In this document: piece after piece, positions 27,524 through 35,831 of the stretch | How the letters are laid out: every line of letters begins with the position of its first letter | How positions within the stretch are numbered: position 1 is the stretch's first letter | Origin: Chloroflexota bacterium | GTDB lineage: Bacteria; Chloroflexota; Anaerolineae; Aggregatilineales; Phototrophicaceae | Direction of reading: 5' to 3' | DNA length: 64,000 nt | Assembly (NCBI GenBank): GCA_011523545.1 | Contig: WTGN01000045.1 | Location: forward strand, 1 to 64,000 | Made by a program: the position numbers and the translations under genes | The notes under the pieces: model-generated | Told to the model about the DNA's origin: nothing | The model's database searches: none | What the model saw: the letters and a program-made list of their open reading frames with translations, nothing else

Positions 27524-28504
27524 CTAGGCGCCGTCAAAAACCTCCGGGTTGACGCAAGTCGGAAGCGGCTCGCCGAGAAGCCCGGCGATGACGTTGTCCA
27601 CCGCCATCTCGGCCATCTTCGCGCGCGTGGCCACGCTGGCGCTGGCGATATGGGGCACAACCAGGCAGTTGTCCAAACTTAGCAGCGGGTCATCCAGCGG
27701 GATCGGTTCGGGGTCGGTGACATCCAGGCCGGCCGCCAGAATCTGGCCATTTTTCAGTGCTGCGTAGAGCGCCTTGGGATCGAGCACGCTGCCACGCGCG
27801 GTATTGATCAGAATAGACGTTGGCTTCATCAGCGCCAACTCGCGCTCGCTGATCAGATGGTGGGTTTCGTCGGTGAGCGGAACGTGCAAGCTGACGAAAT
27901 CGCTCTCGACCAGCAGCTGGTCCAGGCTGACTTTTTCGCCGCCGAGCTGGCGGATATCTTCTTCGCTTTCCAGGCTATTCACCAGGATGCGCATGTTGAA
28001 ACCTTGCGCTCGCCGCGCGACCGCCGCCCCGATGCGCCCGCTGCCGATGATGCCCAGGGTAGCGCCGAAGACATCCTGGCCGGACAATACGGTCGGATGC
28101 CAGGTCAGCCACTTGCCATCCTGAACGTATTGCCGCCCTTCCGGGATGCGGCGCGCCACCGCCATCAGCAGGGCGAAGGCGAAATCAGCCGTCGTTTCGG
28201 TCAGGACGCCCGGTGTATTGCCGACCGGGATGCGGCGCTCGTTGGCGGCGGCCACATCGATATTGTCGTAACCCACCGCCATGTTGCTGATGACTTTCAA
28301 GTTGGGGGCGGCATCCATCAAGCGGGCGTCGATGCGGTCGGTGAGCAAACAGAGCAAGCCTGACAGGTCGCCCATTTTTTTCAAAATAACGTCGTAATCA
28401 GGCGGGAGGAAGGCGTCCCACACTTCCATTTGGCAGTGCTCTGACAGGCGGTCCAGCGCCGCAGCCGGCATTTCACGGGTGACGAAGACCTTGAAATCGC
28501 TCAT
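27524..28504 (-). CDS. D-isomer-specific 2-hydroxyacid dehydrogenase (glyoxylate reductase-like)
   Basis: 326 residues of the GyaR/GRHPR group, which reduces glyoxylate or hydroxypyruvate with NAD(P)H. The NAD motif is [18 protein letters not shown]. Catalytic Arg lies in [14 protein letters not shown], Glu in the VTDPEPIP segment and His in [13 protein letters not shown], where ASAS replaces the more usual GSAT. The early AVGYDNIDV is also typical. It would link to the glycine/serine enzymes in this window, but no operon connects them. GGAG precedes the ATG at 28504. A TATAAT on the minus strand at 28537-28542 is a plausible promoter element. Confidence 0.9.
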   Translation of the reverse strand: MSDFKVFVTREMPAAALDRLSEHCQMEVWDAFLPPDYDVILKKMGDLSGLLCLLTDRIDARLMDAAPNLKVISNMAVGYDNIDVAAANERRIPVGNTPGVLTETTADFAFALLMAVARRIPEGRQYVQDGKWLTWHPTVLSGQDVFGATLGIIGSGRIGAAVARRAQGFNMRILVNSLESEEDIRQLGGEKVSLDQLLVESDFVSLHVPLTDETHHLISERELALMKPTSILINTARGSVLDPKALYAALKNGQILAAGLDVTDPEPIPLDDPLLSLDNCLVVPHIASASVATRAKMAEMAVDNVIAGLLGEPLPTCVNPEVFDGA

Positions 28505-28640
28505 GTTTGCGCTCCAGACGAGTTTTCCCGGCCCAGATTATAGCGCGGATTGAGGCAGGCATAAAGCTCGACGCACACTCGCCTGGGATGCCGCGCCTCA
28601 AGCGGTTGATCGCCGTGGACTGCTGGCGTGAATCGGTATT

Positions 28641-29471
28641 TCAGGGCACGGTGTTGAGCGAGACCTTAACCAATGTGCCGCGATAGGGCTCGCTGTGCAC
28701 GGCAATCGAGCCGCCGCAGCCTTCAATAAACTGCTTGGCCAGGTACAAACCCAAACCCAGCCCAGGATCGTCGGCCGCTGCTTGCCAGAAGGGGAGAAAG
28801 GCCGTCGCTTTGCCACGCAGCCGGAAGCCTTTGCCGCGGTCGTACAGGGTGAAATCCGTCCGATAACCGAAATCTTGCGTGTCAAGGGTCACGCGGTTGG
28901 CGCCACTGTGTCTGTGTACATTGTTCGCAAGCTCGGCAAAGGCATAGCTAAGGCGCGCTTCATCGCCGATGACCAGAAAGCGCGCGGACGGCTCGCTCAA
29001 CACCAGATGCTTGAGGACCGAGTTCATGCGCTGAATCAAAACCCGGCCATCAAACTCGTCGTTGGCGTAGACCATCATGTCATGCTTCAAGAGCGAATAG
29101 TGCCAGATATTGGTCATCATGTGTTCGATTGACAGCACTGACTCAAGCACATATTCGATGATTGCATCCTGCTCGTCGGTCAAGTGGCCGTCGAAGCCGG
29201 CCGCCAAATTGTCCAGCGTGAGCTTGATGGGATCATTCAGCGCGACAAAACGCTCCAGCACAGCCGGCCGGGTTGCGGTGTTTTCGATGCCCAGAGCGGT
29301 GATGACATCCATCACCAAGGTGTGCAAGCCCCAGCAATAGGCATGGATTCGCTTGTAGCACTCGCGTTGATCGCCGGAGGTCGGGCCGAAGGAACCCTCC
29401 AACATGGATTCCATGAGCGTGATGATATCGCTGACGGGGTCGAGAAGTTTGCTGTAAGTTATGTTTGCCAC
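28641..29471 (-). CDS. Orphan HATPase protein, histidine-kinase-like without a clear H-box
   Basis: About 277 residues. The C-terminal Bergerat ATPase domain is complete: N-box AFAELANNVHRHSGANRV, G1-like LYDRGKGFRL, and G2 GLGLGLYLAKQFIEG. The N-terminal helices resemble a dimerisation domain (YSKLLDPVSDIITLMESML) but the expected phospho-acceptor His-Glu/Asp pair is missing. No sensor, membrane segment or response regulator neighbours it. The start is uncertain: GTG at 29471 follows a minus-strand TATAAT (29503-29508), whereas the open frame extends to 29663. Possibly a regulatory ATPase of the anti-sigma or split-kinase kind. Confidence 0.72.
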   Translation of the reverse strand: MANITYSKLLDPVSDIITLMESMLEGSFGPTSGDQRECYKRIHAYCWGLHTLVMDVITALGIENTATRPAVLERFVALNDPIKLTLDNLAAGFDGHLTDEQDAIIEYVLESVLSIEHMMTNIWHYSLLKHDMMVYANDEFDGRVLIQRMNSVLKHLVLSEPSARFLVIGDEARLSYAFAELANNVHRHSGANRVTLDTQDFGYRTDFTLYDRGKGFRLRGKATAFLPFWQAAADDPGLGLGLYLAKQFIEGCGGSIAVHSEPYRGTLVKVSLNTVP

Positions 29472-29643
29472 GCGCGCATGCTCGGATTCCAGTGCAGCTA
29501 CAATTATAGCAGATGAAGTCCGAAAGTCGCATTTTGGCCTTTGCGCGGGCCTCTGTTGCGGGTTTGCTGAAATAGGCCGGGGCCGCCGAGGTTGGGGATC
29601 CGCATTGAAAGTGGCGGGGGCGCGCCGGCAGTTCCAGATGCTG

Positions 29644-29676
29644 AAAAAGGAAGCAGCCGACAACCTGCCGACTGCT
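29644..29676 (-). terminator. Rho-independent terminator after rplL
   Basis: Read on the minus strand: AGCAGTCGGC (29676-29667), loop AGGTT, GTCGGCTGCT (29661-29652) forming a 10-bp stem with two G-U pairs, then TCCTTTTTC. It separates rplJ-rplL from the HATPase gene; no rpoB follows rplL. Confidence 0.8.
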
Positions 29677-29739
29677 ACATGTTCTTCAACTGTTCTCCGC
29701 GCGCTTCAAGGCGAATTGCGCGGGCGCCTGTCGCTAGAG

Positions 29740-30126
29740 TTACTTGAGTTCGACGACTGCGCCGGCATCTTCCAGCTTGGATTTGCCGTCTTCGGCCAGG
29801 TCCTTGCTGACTTCTTCCAGCACGACCGCCGGGGCGGATTCGACCAATTCCTTGGCTTCTTTCAAGCCGAGTGGGGTAATGCCGCGGATGGCCTTGATGA
29901 CGTTGATTTTCTTGGGGCCGATTTCCTTCAGCACCAGGTCGAACTCGGTCTTTTCTTCTTCCGGTTCGGCTTCAACAGCCGCGCCCGCGCCCGGCGCCAT
30001 CATCATCATGCCGCCGCCGGCAGCCGCTTCAACGCCCCAGGCGTCTTCCAGCTTTTTCTTGAGATCAGCCGCTTCTAAAATGGTGAGCGCGCTGAGCTCC
30101 TCTACCAACTTGTCCAGGTCTGCCAT
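29740..30126 (-). CDS. rplL: 50S ribosomal protein L7/L12
   Basis: 128 residues, the acidic stalk protein that recruits translational GTPases. The N-terminal dimerisation helices begin [21 protein letters not shown] flexible Ala/Gly/Met hinge ([18 protein letters not shown]) follows. The C-terminal domain has [32 protein letters not shown] [20 protein letters not shown] and ends in VVELK. It lies 71 bases downstream of rplJ in the same transcript and is followed by a strong terminator. Confidence 0.97.
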   Translation of the reverse strand: MADLDKLVEELSALTILEAADLKKKLEDAWGVEAAAGGGMMMMAPGAGAAVEAEPEEEKTEFDLVLKEIGPKKINVIKAIRGITPLGLKEAKELVESAPAVVLEEVSKDLAEDGKSKLEDAGAVVELK

Positions 30127-30197
30127 TGTCTTCGCCTTTCTTCAGGTTCTTGTCTTGCTTGCTGAAACTGTTTGCGTGTATCGCTTTGCCGGCCCGC

Positions 30198-30749
30198 TTA
30201 TGCGCTCAGGTCGGCCGTCTCTTCTTGTTTGTCCAAATAGGCTTGCAGGACGTTGACGACGCCGCCGGTCGCCTGGTGCAGCACGTTGACGATGCCTTGC
30301 GCCGGCGAGACGACCAGCCCGGCCAGCTGCGCGCGCAATTCGTCGAGCGTGGGCAGCTTCGATATGGCGTCCACCTGCTGCGCATCCAGCAGATCGCCGG
30401 CCATTACACCGCCGGTCACCTGCATCCTTTCGTTGAAATCTTCGTCCTCTATGTGCTTGAGCAAGGCTTTGGAAACACCCGGCATGTTGTCGCGCCCGAA
30501 GACGATCGCTACCGGGCCTACCAGCAGGTCTTCCGGCACAATCCACTGGGCGTCCCGCAGCGCCTTGCGCATCAGCGTGTTCTTGGCCACGAGGTACTGC
30601 CCGTTGTGCTCGCGCACGGTGTTGCGCAGGCCTTGGATCTGCGGCACGCTCAAGCCCTGTGTCTTGACGATAATGAAGCCGTCGCAGTCATTGAGAATCT
30701 CAACGTAGCTTTCGACAAGCTCTTCCTTGCGCTCTCTTGAAACTGGCAA
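30198..30749 (-). CDS. rplJ: 50S ribosomal protein L10
   Basis: 184 residues. L10 forms the base of the ribosomal stalk and binds L7/L12 dimers through its C-terminal helix. The start is a TTG at 30749 giving (M)PVSRERKEELVESYVEIL; AAAGGAG is six bases upstream, while the longer open frame upstream is the L10 leader. Family segments include GLSVPQIQGLRNTVREHNGQ, VAKNTLMRKAL and VAGDLLDAQQVDAISKLPTL. The C-terminal part has VLHQATGGVVNVLQAYLDK. A recognisable L10 leader precedes it, indicating autoregulation. rplK-rplA are not adjacent. Confidence 0.95.
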   Translation of the reverse strand: MPVSRERKEELVESYVEILNDCDGFIIVKTQGLSVPQIQGLRNTVREHNGQYLVAKNTLMRKALRDAQWIVPEDLLVGPVAIVFGRDNMPGVSKALLKHIEDEDFNERMQVTGGVMAGDLLDAQQVDAISKLPTLDELRAQLAGLVVSPAQGIVNVLHQATGGVVNVLQAYLDKQEETADLSA

Positions 30750-30775
30750 TTGGCGCTCCTTTCCTCGAACGGGCC

Positions 30776-30806
30776 AGGCTATGGCGAGCCCGGCAAGCCA
30801 TAGGCC
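30776..30806 (-). other. Hairpin between the L10 leader and rplJ
   Basis: On the minus strand GGCCTATGGC faces GCCATAGCC across an 11-base loop, one base bulged. It lies just upstream of the rplJ ribosome site. No U-tract follows, so it may modulate translation or processing rather than terminate. Confidence 0.4.
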
Positions 30807-30884
30807 ACCCAAACAAACAAGCGACCCGCCTATCCAGGCCGCTTCAAAACTCTGCCATGTCTCTTTGCAGGTAGATCTTGGAGC

Positions 30885-30945
30885 GCCCCTCGGCAGGCAA
30901 TTAAGGGCGGCCGCCCACCTGCTGTCTACGGTTCACGTCGCTATG
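30885..30945 (-). ncRNA. Ribosomal L10 leader (autoregulatory 5' UTR element)
   Basis: Read on the minus strand, the segment contains CCGTAGACAGCAGGTG, then a GC-rich helix, CTTAATTGCC and CTGCCGAGG, the conserved order of the L10 leader family bound by the L10-L12 complex. The CAGCAGG and CCTGCCG arms pair. It lies between the promoter near 30970 and rplJ. Call made by eye; covariance-model scoring would settle it. Confidence 0.75.
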
Positions 30946-30965
30946 CGGTTGTTACCCACGGCGGG

Positions 30966-30993
30966 ATTATAAAGCGGCCTGAAGCCAGATCAA
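30966..30993 (-). promoter_or_regulatory. Promoter of the rplJ-rplL transcript
   Basis: Minus strand TTGATC (30988-30993), 16-base spacer, perfect TATAAT (30966-30971). It sits just upstream of the L10 leader. Confidence 0.65.
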
Positions 30994-31026
30994 GGCTCAA
31001 TCTGCTCAGATCAATCGCTTCATTCT

Positions 31027-31193
31027 TTTACCACCGAGGACACCGAGAGAAAAGAGTACACCGAGGGATTCTGTATAGCGCAGTTCGGCATTAGCGACAG
31101 TCTTCGCTACCTGACGGCGGCAACTGTTGAGAAGTGGTCGAAATGAGCCGTCTCTCTGTGACCTTAATCTAACTCGGTGAACTCGGTGGTAAA
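31027..31193. repeat. ACCACCGAG inverted-repeat element (MITE-like)
   Basis: A 167-base element with perfect 12-base ends TTTACCACCGAG (31027-31038) and CTCGGTGGTAAA (31182-31193). Each end carries a second inner copy of the motif (CACCGAG at 31041 and CTCGGTGAA at 31173). The centre has no reading frame of note. It fills the gap between rplJ and the Memo-like gene and is unrelated to the GGGGCGA repeats. Confidence 0.7.
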
Positions 31194-31325
31194 TCTACAA
31201 TCGGTTATTCTTGTCGTTGTGGATTTCAATTATGACGTGATTGTCCTATCAATCTGCCGAGTTGACGCCAATAGACCTGTGCGCAAAAATGTAGGCGTTG
31301 GAATATCGACCGGGACGGTGGACAA

Positions 31326-32210
31326 ATGGAACTGGATCGCGATGCTCTACAAGAGAAAGTGCATGAACTCTACGCCCGCGAGCACGCTGAACTGGGCGAG
31401 CGCGGCACGATCGCACACCTGGAGCGCGGGCGTCAGTGGGATCTGGCGCCGACGCTGAGCGCGGGCGGCGTGCTCGTCTTCCCTCATGCCGGCGTGCATG
31501 ACTGCGGCTATCAAATTGCGGCCTGCGTGCATGCGGCGCTGGACAGCGGGGCGGACAAAGTCATCGTGCTCAGTGTTCTCCACGCTTTCACGCCGGCGAT
31601 GGAAGCGGCGCGCGTCGCCGTCGCTGCCGGCGAAGAGCCGGCCAACTTCGAATTCTGGGGCATACATGGGCCGGGCATAGACGGGCGCGATGAATGGACC
31701 GGCGATCATGCCTTGATTAGCTGGCGGCATTTCTGGCGCGCGGCCTTAAAACAGCGCGGCATCTCCGAGAGCGACGCGCCCCGGGTCTACGAGCGCTATC
31801 CATATCTGGCTGGCGGAAGGCCTCAAGATTTGCCCGGCATTGATGAGCTGGCCCGCCTGGCCGAAGACGCCGTTATCGTGTCAACGGCCGACCCCTTCCA
31901 TCATGGCATCGGCTATGGCGACGCGCCGGACGACGCCTACGATCACGATGCGACGGGCCTGGCTCATGCTAAAGCGGTCATCGAGGAAGGCATGCGCCTG
32001 CTGGAAAAGGGCGATTATTGGGGCTACAACCAGCATTGTCTTGAGGCGAAGAGCGACGCGCGCGACAGCGGCCAGGTCTATCGTTATTTGCGCGGTCCCA
32101 TGACCGGTGAAGTCCTGGATATCAGCTATACCGACTCTTCCGAACTTTATGACCAGCCGAAGCCGACTTGGGTAGCCGGCGCGCTAATTGAGTGGACACG
32201 CTTCGCTTAG
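31326..32210 (+). CDS. Memo-like / AmmeMemoRadiSam-B-like protein
   Basis: 294 residues, soluble. The segment GGVLVFPHAGVHDCGYQIAA followed by GADKVIVLSVLHAF resembles the PHAGY and LGPSH motifs of the Memo family, which share a non-haem iron dioxygenase fold; a later STADPFHHGIGYG would supply further conserved histidines. Several other His residues (GIHGPG, TGDHALISWRHFW) are scattered. AmmeMemoRadiSam partners (AMMECR1, radical SAM) are not nearby. The start at 31326 is the first ATG, with a weak ribosome site. The resemblance is partial, so the family call is tentative. Confidence 0.55.
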   Translation: MELDRDALQEKVHELYAREHAELGERGTIAHLERGRQWDLAPTLSAGGVLVFPHAGVHDCGYQIAACVHAALDSGADKVIVLSVLHAFTPAMEAARVAVAAGEEPANFEFWGIHGPGIDGRDEWTGDHALISWRHFWRAALKQRGISESDAPRVYERYPYLAGGRPQDLPGIDELARLAEDAVIVSTADPFHHGIGYGDAPDDAYDHDATGLAHAKAVIEEGMRLLEKGDYWGYNQHCLEAKSDARDSGQVYRYLRGPMTGEVLDISYTDSSELYDQPKPTWVAGALIEWTRFA

Positions 32211-32232
32211 CGCGGGCGAGCACTTGGCGGCG

Positions 32233-32889
32233 CTATGGTTCGCTGCCAGCTTCAAGGTCAAGCTCCTTCTCGAGCTTTTGAAGCGCATCTTGCAGCTTCT
32301 GTTGGCGCAGGCTTTGGGTCAGGTCGCCGCGCGTCCGTTCCAGCACGCCACGCACGATATCGGTTTGGCGGCGCAGCCCATGCGTAAGCGCGTCGGGGAA
32401 ATCAAATGTGACGAGTTGGTCGTAAATGTCGTCCATCACCTTGAGCAGGCGCTCGGCTTCGGCGCTGTGCCCGTCTTCCCGCCGCATGATATCCAGGATG
32501 AAGCGGCGCAGCTCGGTTGCGGCTTCGCCCAAGCCCTTCAGATAGGTCGCGCTTTCAATGTTCAGCTCGGCGGCGGATGGCAGCGGCCGGCCGCTGATTA
32601 TCGCGCGGGTGATGAAGGCTTCGGCGACTTCCTTGAGCGCGTCCTGGGTGTAGCCGGTGTGATAGAGGTCGGGATATTCCTGGACCACCGCCTTTAGCTC
32701 GGCGGCGCCGGCTTCGACATCATTCAGCTTGCCGTCGGCGCCATCCCAATTACGGCGATGGATGGCGCGGATGCACTCGGAGCAATGCCTGATGAGCTGC
32801 CGCGAGAGCACAATGGCGCGGTCGCGCGCGGCGTTGCGTTGCTCAAGGTCTTCACGGATGGCATTGCAGATTTCGCTCAATCCAGTCAT
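32233..32889 (-). CDS. Translin/TRAX family protein
   Basis: 218 residues, almost wholly alpha-helical with many charged residues. The order of motifs fits translin: RDRAIVLSRQLIRHCSECIR at the N-terminus, AELKAVVQEYPDLYHTGYTQ, then QDALKEVAEAFITRAII and ELRRFILDIMRREDG near the C-terminal third. Translins are nucleic-acid-binding octamers; the eukaryotic TRAX partner carries catalytic acidic residues, and the Glu residues in KEVAEAF and RREDG could be equivalents. Translin is uncommon in bacteria. It converges with the Memo-like gene, with a 22-base gap. Confidence 0.75.
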   Translation of the reverse strand: MTGLSEICNAIREDLEQRNAARDRAIVLSRQLIRHCSECIRAIHRRNWDGADGKLNDVEAGAAELKAVVQEYPDLYHTGYTQDALKEVAEAFITRAIISGRPLPSAAELNIESATYLKGLGEAATELRRFILDIMRREDGHSAEAERLLKVMDDIYDQLVTFDFPDALTHGLRRQTDIVRGVLERTRGDLTQSLRQQKLQDALQKLEKELDLEAGSEP

Positions 32890-33080
32890 GCTTGCTCTTT
32901 CTGGCGCGCCGCCGTCCTTGACTCATCAGCGCCCGGTAACGCCGCCATTATAGCCGATGTCGCCGACATGCGATAAGCGACAGCCATGCGCGGAATCGCC
33001 CGGAATTAGACTGCCCGCCGGCGAAGTCCGCGATTATCCTTGCCGCGGCGATTTCGCTCGTTGTCATAAGGGAGTTCATA

Positions 33081-33401
33081 ATGCCGACCTACATTTATCG
33101 AATTCAGCCGGTGCGGCCAGAGATGCTTTCCGAGGGGCCGACAGCCGAGGAGGCTCGTATTACCGGCGAGCATTTTGCTTATCTCAAGCGCTTGATGGAC
33201 GAGGGTCTGTTGATTTTGGCCGGGCGCACGCTCAATGTCGATTATTCGGCTTTTGGCATCGCGATCTTTCAGGCGCGCGATGATGAGCAGATGCGTCAGA
33301 TCGTCGCCGGAGATCCTGGCGTGGCGCAGAAGCTCTTTCGCGCCGAATGGCAGCCCTATCGCATCGCTCTGCACGCGCCGGAAAATTGCGGAGAGGCGTA
33401 G
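33081..33401 (+). CDS. YciI-like protein
   Basis: 106 residues with the dimeric alpha-beta YCII fold. Characteristic parts are the early strand IYRIQPVRPEM, EHFAYLKRLMDEGLLILAGR with the His that is conserved in the family, and FGIAIFQARDDEQMRQIVAGD. Family members are proposed to have enzymatic functions, but the reaction is unknown. AAGGGAG precedes the ATG at 33081. The stop codon is followed immediately by the ATG of a NUDIX hydrolase, so the two are translationally linked. Confidence 0.88.
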   Translation: MPTYIYRIQPVRPEMLSEGPTAEEARITGEHFAYLKRLMDEGLLILAGRTLNVDYSAFGIAIFQARDDEQMRQIVAGDPGVAQKLFRAEWQPYRIALHAPENCGEA

Positions 33402-33857
33402 ATGATGCAGGACGACTCACCACGGCATATTGTCGCCGCCAGCGCCTTGATACGAAATGACAAGGGCGAGATCGCGCTGGTGCGAACGGAGCGCAGAGGC
33501 TGGGAGCTGCCGGGCGGGCAAATCGAATCAGGCGAATCCTTGATCGACGGGCTCAAGCGCGAGGTGCACGAAGAATGCGGCCTTGATGTCGATATCGGTC
33601 GGCTGCTCCATGTGCGCAGCAATCTGAGTTCCTCCATCGTCATCTTCTGCTTTGAGGCGACCTATGTGAGCGGCGAACTGCGCCCGAGCGAAGAAACGCC
33701 GGCGGTCCGTTGGGCGGACGCGCAGACGGCGCTGGACTTGATACGTCATCCGATACTGCTTGTATGCCTGCGCGACCTGCTGCGAAGCGAATCGCCGACG
33801 CTGTACTACACTTACCGCAGCCGGCCTTTTGAGTTGGTCGAAACGCGGGAAATCTAA
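33402..33857 (+). CDS. NUDIX hydrolase
   Basis: 151 residues. The Nudix box G-x5-E-x7-REVxEExG is complete: GGQIESGESLIDGLKREVHE followed by ECGLDVD. These residues bind the metal needed to hydrolyse nucleoside diphosphate-X compounds. The box is preceded by RRGWELPGG, as in MutT-like sanitising enzymes, but the substrate cannot be assigned. The start ATGATG at 33402 directly abuts the YciI-like stop. The 3' end overlaps the convergent rsmG by four bases. Confidence 0.92.
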   Translation: MMQDDSPRHIVAASALIRNDKGEIALVRTERRGWELPGGQIESGESLIDGLKREVHEECGLDVDIGRLLHVRSNLSSSIVIFCFEATYVSGELRPSEETPAVRWADAQTALDLIRHPILLVCLRDLLRSESPTLYYTYRSRPFELVETREI

Positions 33858-34567
33858 AGGATGGGCTGGCGCGAAGGGACGCCAGCTTTGCGCGGATAGC
33901 GGCGCGGCGTCGGCTTTACTTTATCAATTACGACAAGATAACGCGGGTTGTCGAGCGTGGGCAGCTGCAGCTCTTCAATGGTGAATAGCTCTCCACCCAG
34001 CCTATCGATCGCTTTGGCGGCGGCGTTGGTTTCCTCATAGGCGGAGCGTCCCTTCATGGCGACTGCCTGGCCGCCGAGCTTGGCCAGAGGAAGTGTGTAC
34101 TCAGATAGCGCGGGCAATCTGCCGACGGCGCGGGCGACGACAAAATCGTATGCTTCGCGATGGCGCTTGTCTCGCCCGGCATCTTCGGCGCGGGCATGAA
34201 GGCTGCGCGCATTCTTAAGCCCCAGGTCAGAGCAAGCCTGATCGATGAAGCGCAATTTCTTGGCGGTCGAGTCCATAAGCGTGACTTGCAGGCGCGGGTA
34301 GGCGATCGCCAGCGGCAGGCCCGGAAAGCCGGCGCCGGCGCCCACGTCAATCAAGCGGCGGCCGTCTGCTAGCGGAAGCACGCGCTTCAGCGTCAAGGCG
34401 TCCAGATAATGCATGACCGCAATCTCCCGCTGATCGGTGATAGCGGTTAAGTTCATGCGTTTGTTCCACTCCAGCAGCAGGTCTGTGAGCCGGTCAAATT
34501 GCCGGACTTGCTTGACCGACAATTCCTGATCAAGCAAGGTCTTTGCGTAATGGCTCAGCGAGGTCAT
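33854..34567 (-). CDS. rsmG: 16S rRNA (guanine(527)-N(7))-methyltransferase RsmG
   Basis: 237 residues. It methylates G527 of 16S rRNA; loss causes low-level streptomycin resistance in other bacteria. Signatures: LLLEWNKRMNLTAITD near the start, the SAM motif RLIDVGAGAGFPGLPLAIA, TLMDSTAKKLRFI, ARAEDAGRD and VARAVGRLPALSEYTLPL. The basic C-terminal tail is normal. The gene lies 61 bases downstream of a secreted-protein gene on the same strand. The usual gidA/parAB neighbours are absent. Confidence 0.96.
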   Translation of the reverse strand: MTSLSHYAKTLLDQELSVKQVRQFDRLTDLLLEWNKRMNLTAITDQREIAVMHYLDALTLKRVLPLADGRRLIDVGAGAGFPGLPLAIAYPRLQVTLMDSTAKKLRFIDQACSDLGLKNARSLHARAEDAGRDKRHREAYDFVVARAVGRLPALSEYTLPLAKLGGQAVAMKGRSAYEETNAAAKAIDRLGGELFTIEELQLPTLDNPRYLVVIDKVKPTPRRYPRKAGVPSRQPIL

Positions 34568-34628
34568 TGATACCTCGGCGGACGGCGGCGACGCGGCATA
34601 GTTCGCCGCGCAGACGCTGCAGCCGCGC

Positions 34629-35660
34629 CTAGGGATAAGACGTCAAGGGGACGGTTGGCTGCTCGTGCATGAATTCGAGCCCGTATGGATTGGGCTCAAT
34701 GGTGAATTGGCAGCTGCTGTCTATCCGTTCGTTTGCTGTGCCGGGGCCAAAATCTTCATAACCATCGGTGATCGCGTTTGCCCAGCTGAGGCCGAATTTA
34801 ATGTCATAAGAGCCGGGCCGCCACTTATCGCCCAGCTTGACGGTATAGAAGACCCACCAGTCGACGCTGCCGGGTATCTGCTTGATATGGCTGACGTGCA
34901 CGATGGGGAAGGACTCATTGTTCAGCGTCACCGCGTATTGCGCGTTGTCGATATGAGACCGTACTTCGAGGGCGGTCTTGGCGTACCAGGACCAGAAGAG
35001 AATGATCTCATCCGTATCGTAAAGGAGGCCGGGATCTGCGCCGTCGACATCGTGGCACAATGCGAATATCAAGCCCGGATTGGCGGTTCGCTCCGGCGCG
35101 TCGGTTTCGCTGCGGCGGGCGCCAATTTGCACGAGCGTTTCCGGCGGGCTCGCGTACACCGGGTTCAACAAATTGCCATCGGGCGTGAAGACGCCTGAGC
35201 TCGACAGCATTTCGGGGCCGGTATCAACTTCCGCGCCTTCAACCAATGTGCTGCCCGGCTCTTCACATTCGCCGAGCACATCGTCAGATGGCTGTTGGAA
35301 GAGCGTGTTATTGGGGTCGCTCTCGCTCCCGATGCGGATGACAACGCTAATTGGCGTCCCCAGCGCGCGCGTCTGGCCATTGAGCCATTGCAGCACCTGG
35401 CTGACGGCGTAATCCCCATTGACGCTGATGCGCCGCAAGCCGGTGATCGCTTCGCCCGCGCCGCCATAAGTGTCAAATGCCTGGAAATACAAATCGTAAC
35501 CGAGCTGCATGGCGCCGCTGAAGTCGATGACCATACGGTCTTCACAAGCGCTGTAAAACCAATTGACCGTCGAGGTATAGCCGCTGTCTTCTTGCGCGCT
35601 TCCCGCGAATATCGGGGTGAAGAGCAGAATCAGGCCAAGAAAAACCTTGAGTTTAGGCAT
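34629..35660 (-). CDS. Secreted hypothetical protein
   Basis: About 343 residues, not recognised. A clear signal peptide starts MPKLKVFLGLILLFTPIFAG with cleavage near GSAQ. The mature part alternates beta-type strands with acidic loops and has few Cys residues (ACEDRM, GECEEPG, ALCHDVDG, SSCQF) that could form two disulfides. It is Trp/Tyr-rich toward the end (DWWVFYTVKLGDKWRPGSYD), which suggests an immunoglobulin-like or carbohydrate-facing domain. The ATG at 35660 follows AAGGATCTC; the open frame extends 36 codons farther upstream without a signal. Extracytoplasmic location is firm, function unknown. Confidence 0.72.
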   Translation of the reverse strand: MPKLKVFLGLILLFTPIFAGSAQEDSGYTSTVNWFYSACEDRMVIDFSGAMQLGYDLYFQAFDTYGGAGEAITGLRRISVNGDYAVSQVLQWLNGQTRALGTPISVVIRIGSESDPNNTLFQQPSDDVLGECEEPGSTLVEGAEVDTGPEMLSSSGVFTPDGNLLNPVYASPPETLVQIGARRSETDAPERTANPGLIFALCHDVDGADPGLLYDTDEIILFWSWYAKTALEVRSHIDNAQYAVTLNNESFPIVHVSHIKQIPGSVDWWVFYTVKLGDKWRPGSYDIKFGLSWANAITDGYEDFGPGTANERIDSSCQFTIEPNPYGLEFMHEQPTVPLTSYP

Positions 35661-35831
35661 GAGATCCTTATCCTGGAACATTCGATACGGATTGCCGTCC
35701 ACATGTATTCTACCGCAAATAGGCAAATTGCTCAGCATTTTCTCGCAAGACAGTGGCATCAAAAGCACGCACGCGCTTTAGCGACTTAACATACAATAAT
35801 AACTGTGGTCGGGCAAAATGGACAGTAGCCA

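Noticed and set aside
30776..30806. Considered as an intrinsic attenuator in the rplJ leader
   Set aside because: No U-tract follows the hairpin on the minus strand.
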